A DNA stretch of 64,000 nt, from contig CP154956.1 of assembly GCA_039621445.1 (NCBI GenBank), forward strand, positions 17,675,562 through 17,739,561, written 5' to 3'. A program made the position numbers and the translations under genes. The notes below the pieces were generated by a model. That model was given only the letters and a program-made list of their open reading frames with translations. It ran no database searches and was not told where the DNA came from. This stretch comes from Euglena gracilis. Lineage: Eukaryota > Euglenida > Euglenophyceae > Euglenales. Positions 61,904 to 64,000 of the stretch are shown piece by piece (position 1 is the first letter of the stretch; each line of letters starts with the position of its first letter).

Positions 61904-62467
61904 ATGTGTTCGTGCTGTGTGAGAAGGTGGGCGATAGAGGAGAATGATGAGGAGGGTTTGAGCACTGCTGTGCCAGAAGCTTGGTTGGTGCTTTTGAACT
62001 ATTCAGGTGCTGGGGAGGAGGTGGCTGTTACAATAAGACCAATCGTGGGCGGTAGGCTGTGGTGCCTCAGTGACCTTGTACTCAGTGCACAAAGTGGGGT
62101 TTTTTGGGATGTTGACAGAAAGACTTTTTCGGCTGAACAATGCCCTCCATCTGCCTGGTGGCATGTGGCTGTCTGGTGGGTTGCAAATTACCGAAAAAAG
62201 GTGTGTCAACATGTCTTCCCTTCTCCGCTGTTGTTGATGGGCCCTTTCAGTTTCTCAATTCCATTCGCTCATCCCCAAAGTTGTGTGCTTCAAATCCTGG
62301 GTGAGGAAAGGGGGGTGACGAGCTTCTTTAAAACACTTTTTTTCAGCGTCCAAAACTGTTCCTCGGCTGTGATTCCCAGGGTTTATCTGGTACATGTTCT
62401 TTTCCAAACAGAATTTTTCCGACTTTCAAAAGTCGGCCAAAGAGAAGGGCCCCTCAGGCACGCTTAA
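61904..62467 (+). CDS. 187-codon open frame in element C, unknown
   Basis: The frame reads EENDEEGLSTAVPEAWLVLL, YSGAGEEVAVTIRPIVGGRL and AWWHVAVWWVANYRKK, a plausible soluble alpha/beta protein in its first two thirds. The end is hydrophobic and probably runs into intron or chance sequence. No homology recognised. It may be a captured host gene fragment. Confidence 0.35.
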   Translation: MCSCCVRRWAIEENDEEGLSTAVPEAWLVLLNYSGAGEEVAVTIRPIVGGRLWCLSDLVLSAQSGVFWDVDRKTFSAEQCPPSAWWHVAVWWVANYRKKVCQHVFPSPLLLMGPFSFSIPFAHPQSCVLQILGEERGVTSFFKTLFFSVQNCSSAVIPRVYLVHVLFQTEFFRLSKVGQREGPLRHA

Positions 62468-62474
62468 GTGCGAG
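62463..62474. repeat. Internal TIR remnant in element C
   Basis: CTTAAGTGCGAG matches the inner half of the family terminal repeat in the right-end orientation, 972 bp before the true end. It may mark an older nested terminus. Confidence 0.5.
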
Positions 62475-62744
62475 GCAAGTGGGAGGAACCTCCGTTGGGT
62501 TTACAACGCCTAGGACAAGACACGTCTGGATATCAAGAAGTTGGTGGTTGTTTTCACAGACCAGGGGGTGGCTTCCTGTCCCAGGCAAGGCTTCCCTCCA
62601 CCTTAGCCCTATTCGCTCTGGTGATGAGACTGATCCAAGTCTGCTCTCTCCACCCACAGTGATAAACATGAGAAATTAAATATTGATAACTGTTGCTCCA
62701 CAGGCAATGGATAGGCTTATGAAGAATAGAATTTTAAGAGTTAT

Positions 62745-63405
62745 ATTGCGCCAAAGCGCAATAGAAATGCCCCTTTTAAAATCGCAAAGCAGCGTGGCTC
62801 TTGCGCCAACGCGCAATGTTGACCAATTTTTACGCAACGTGACCGAGAGTAGGCTTCCACCCCCCTGCACTACATTTTGTGCTCTATCACCTCTGGCGTT
62901 CATACTCTACCAGGGTCGTTCTCTCCCTCCATTGTGAGATAAGTTTTAAACAGTTATATTTGCGCTTCGGCGCAAGCCATGTTGCTTTTGCAATTTTAAA
63001 ATTGCATTTCCATTTGCGCTTTGGCGCAAGGTAACTCTTAAATTTCCATTCTTTGTAAGCCTACCCTTTGCGCTTTGGCGCAATGGAAACACATGTTGAC
63101 ACAAAAGTTGTTATCATTGTGTAAGTGCGGCAATGGTCACCCAATGTTGAATCACAAAAAAGTAAAAAATTCGCGCCAAAGCGCAAATGCGCAACGGAGT
63201 CCCCTCGTTGCATCACCCAGCGCTTTGTGTTCATGCACATTGGGACCCGGGAGCGCTGTGCCCGTGGACCGTGGAGTTCCAGGTCGTTGCTTTCGTCCCC
63301 AGGCCCTGGGGGGCAGGGAGACACTATTTTCGGACTGTCTCGATTCTCAGGCCACGGTGTTCGAAAACCAAACTTTTTTTTGGATTTGCGCGTCGGCGCA
63401 AATTT
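62745..63405. repeat. Palindrome cluster near the right end of element C
   Basis: Copies at about 62,747, 62,803, 62,961, 63,013, 63,067, 63,170 and 63,384, of the form TTGCGCYWWRGCGCAA. The four-base loop varies (CAAA, CTTC, CTTT, CGTC) while the arms stay constant. Confidence 0.85.
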
Positions 63406-63567
63406 ACAGTCACTTTCAAAGCTAAGTGCGAGTTAGGCCGCCTAAGTTGTCTTAAGCTGGAGGGTACCCCCCCCCCCCCCCAGGGGGTCCAGCCAGCCAA
63501 AATGCCACCCCGGCTGGATTTGGGCTCTTTTGCCTATTTTGGGGTACCCGCCGGGTCCAGTTGCTAG

Positions 63568-63867
63568 CAGGCTGTATTTTAGTTGGATGCCGACCCCACC
63601 CCGGGGGGGGGGTGCCTGCCTGGTCAGGCACTCCAAGGCACTCCCGATCCGACCCCCCCTCCTCCCAGGAGGGTAGGGCGCACGGCCAAGAGTGCCCTAG
63701 CACAGACCCCGGCGCCGGGGAGCCAAAAATGGCCTATTTTCAAAGGAATGTGCCTGGGCGCAGGCCGAAATCCGACCCCCCCCCCCCCCGGGGGGAGTGC
63801 CTGTCTCAGGCGCCTCAAGGCACTCCAGACCCCCCCTCCCCCCCTGGGGTTGGTAAGAAACAGCCTG
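63568..63867. mobile_element. hAT MITE, CAGGCTGAATTTTAAG family
   Basis: Begins CAGGCTGTATTTTAG and ends GTAAGAAACAGCCTG; flanks GTTGCTAG and GTTGCTTG match at 7 of 8. It contains GGTGCCTGCCTGGTCAGGCA and GGCGCCGGGG blocks as in 31,354. Confidence 0.82.
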
Positions 63868-64000
63868 GTTGCTTGCCGGCCCGACCCCCCCCCCACCTAG
63901 GTGGGGGGGTCCTGCCAGTACCTGTCTCCAGCCTGCAGAACCCCCCTGGGCAGCCCCCCCCCGGCGTCCTTGAAAACCGCTGCCCTTATCATTCACGCGC

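Larger units (their letters stand above)
60899..63446. mobile_element. Element C: 2.5-kb transposon with CTTAGG ends
   Basis: The left end reads CTTAGGCGGCC, TAACTCGCACTTAAG. The right end, reverse-complemented, reads CTTAGGCGGCC, TAACTCGCACTTAG. Flanks are GTTGTC on both sides if the element starts TTAGG, or GTTGT/TTGTC if it starts CTTAGG; loss of one C would restore the 5-bp pattern of A and B. It carries about twelve TTGCGCYWWRGCGCAA palindromes, a 135-bp inverted repeat (61,510-61,880) and a 187-codon open frame. It lies 232 bp downstream of the SDR stop. Confidence 0.85.

Overview
The window looks like nuclear DNA of a microbial eukaryote with a large, repeat-rich genome, probably a protist or alga; I cannot fix the lineage. 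Coding exons are short, very GC-rich and strongly biased to G or C in the third codon position. They are split by introns of 0.05 to 4 kb that are AT-rich and filled with nested transposable elements and long G or C homopolymers. No bacterial operon layout, rRNA, tRNA or CRISPR array was seen.

Two host genes can be followed exon by exon on the + strand. A bacterial-type cytochrome P450 runs from about 9.9 to 20.6 kb in eight recognised exons (helix C region, I-helix, ExxR, heme loop and C-terminus); its N-terminal exons were not found. A short-chain dehydrogenase/reductase (SDR) runs from 52.8 to 60.7 kb in nine recognised exons, from a presequence-like start to its stop codon. GC splice donors appear likely in both. 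Exons of unidentified genes lie at 23.6-25.0 kb and 46.7-46.9 kb, with weaker candidates at 28.6 and 50.4-51.7 kb.

The most striking content is a family of three transposon-like elements, here called A (4,612-7,612, 3.0 kb), B (31,634-42,926, 11.3 kb) and C (60,899-63,446, 2.5 kb). They share terminal inverted repeats beginning CTTAGGYGGC and containing TCGCACTTAAG, and are flanked by apparent 5-bp target duplications (TTGAC, TGGGG; C is shifted by one base). Each is studded with its own version of a short GCGC-centred palindrome. Element B carries two multi-exon genes on the - strand: one resembles a degenerate RNase H-fold (DDE-type) transposase, the other has a ParB/sulfiredoxin-like SGQH motif followed by a long acidic/basic tail. 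The palindromes occur in B's introns and flanks and not in its coding exons.

The remaining DNA is dominated by hAT-type non-autonomous elements with CAGG...CCTG ends. Eight have perfect 8-bp target duplications and several others imperfect ones. There are also one Mutator-like element with long inverted repeats, foldback-like elements with minisatellite arms, and simple repeats. One hAT insertion duplicated a splice donor of the SDR gene.
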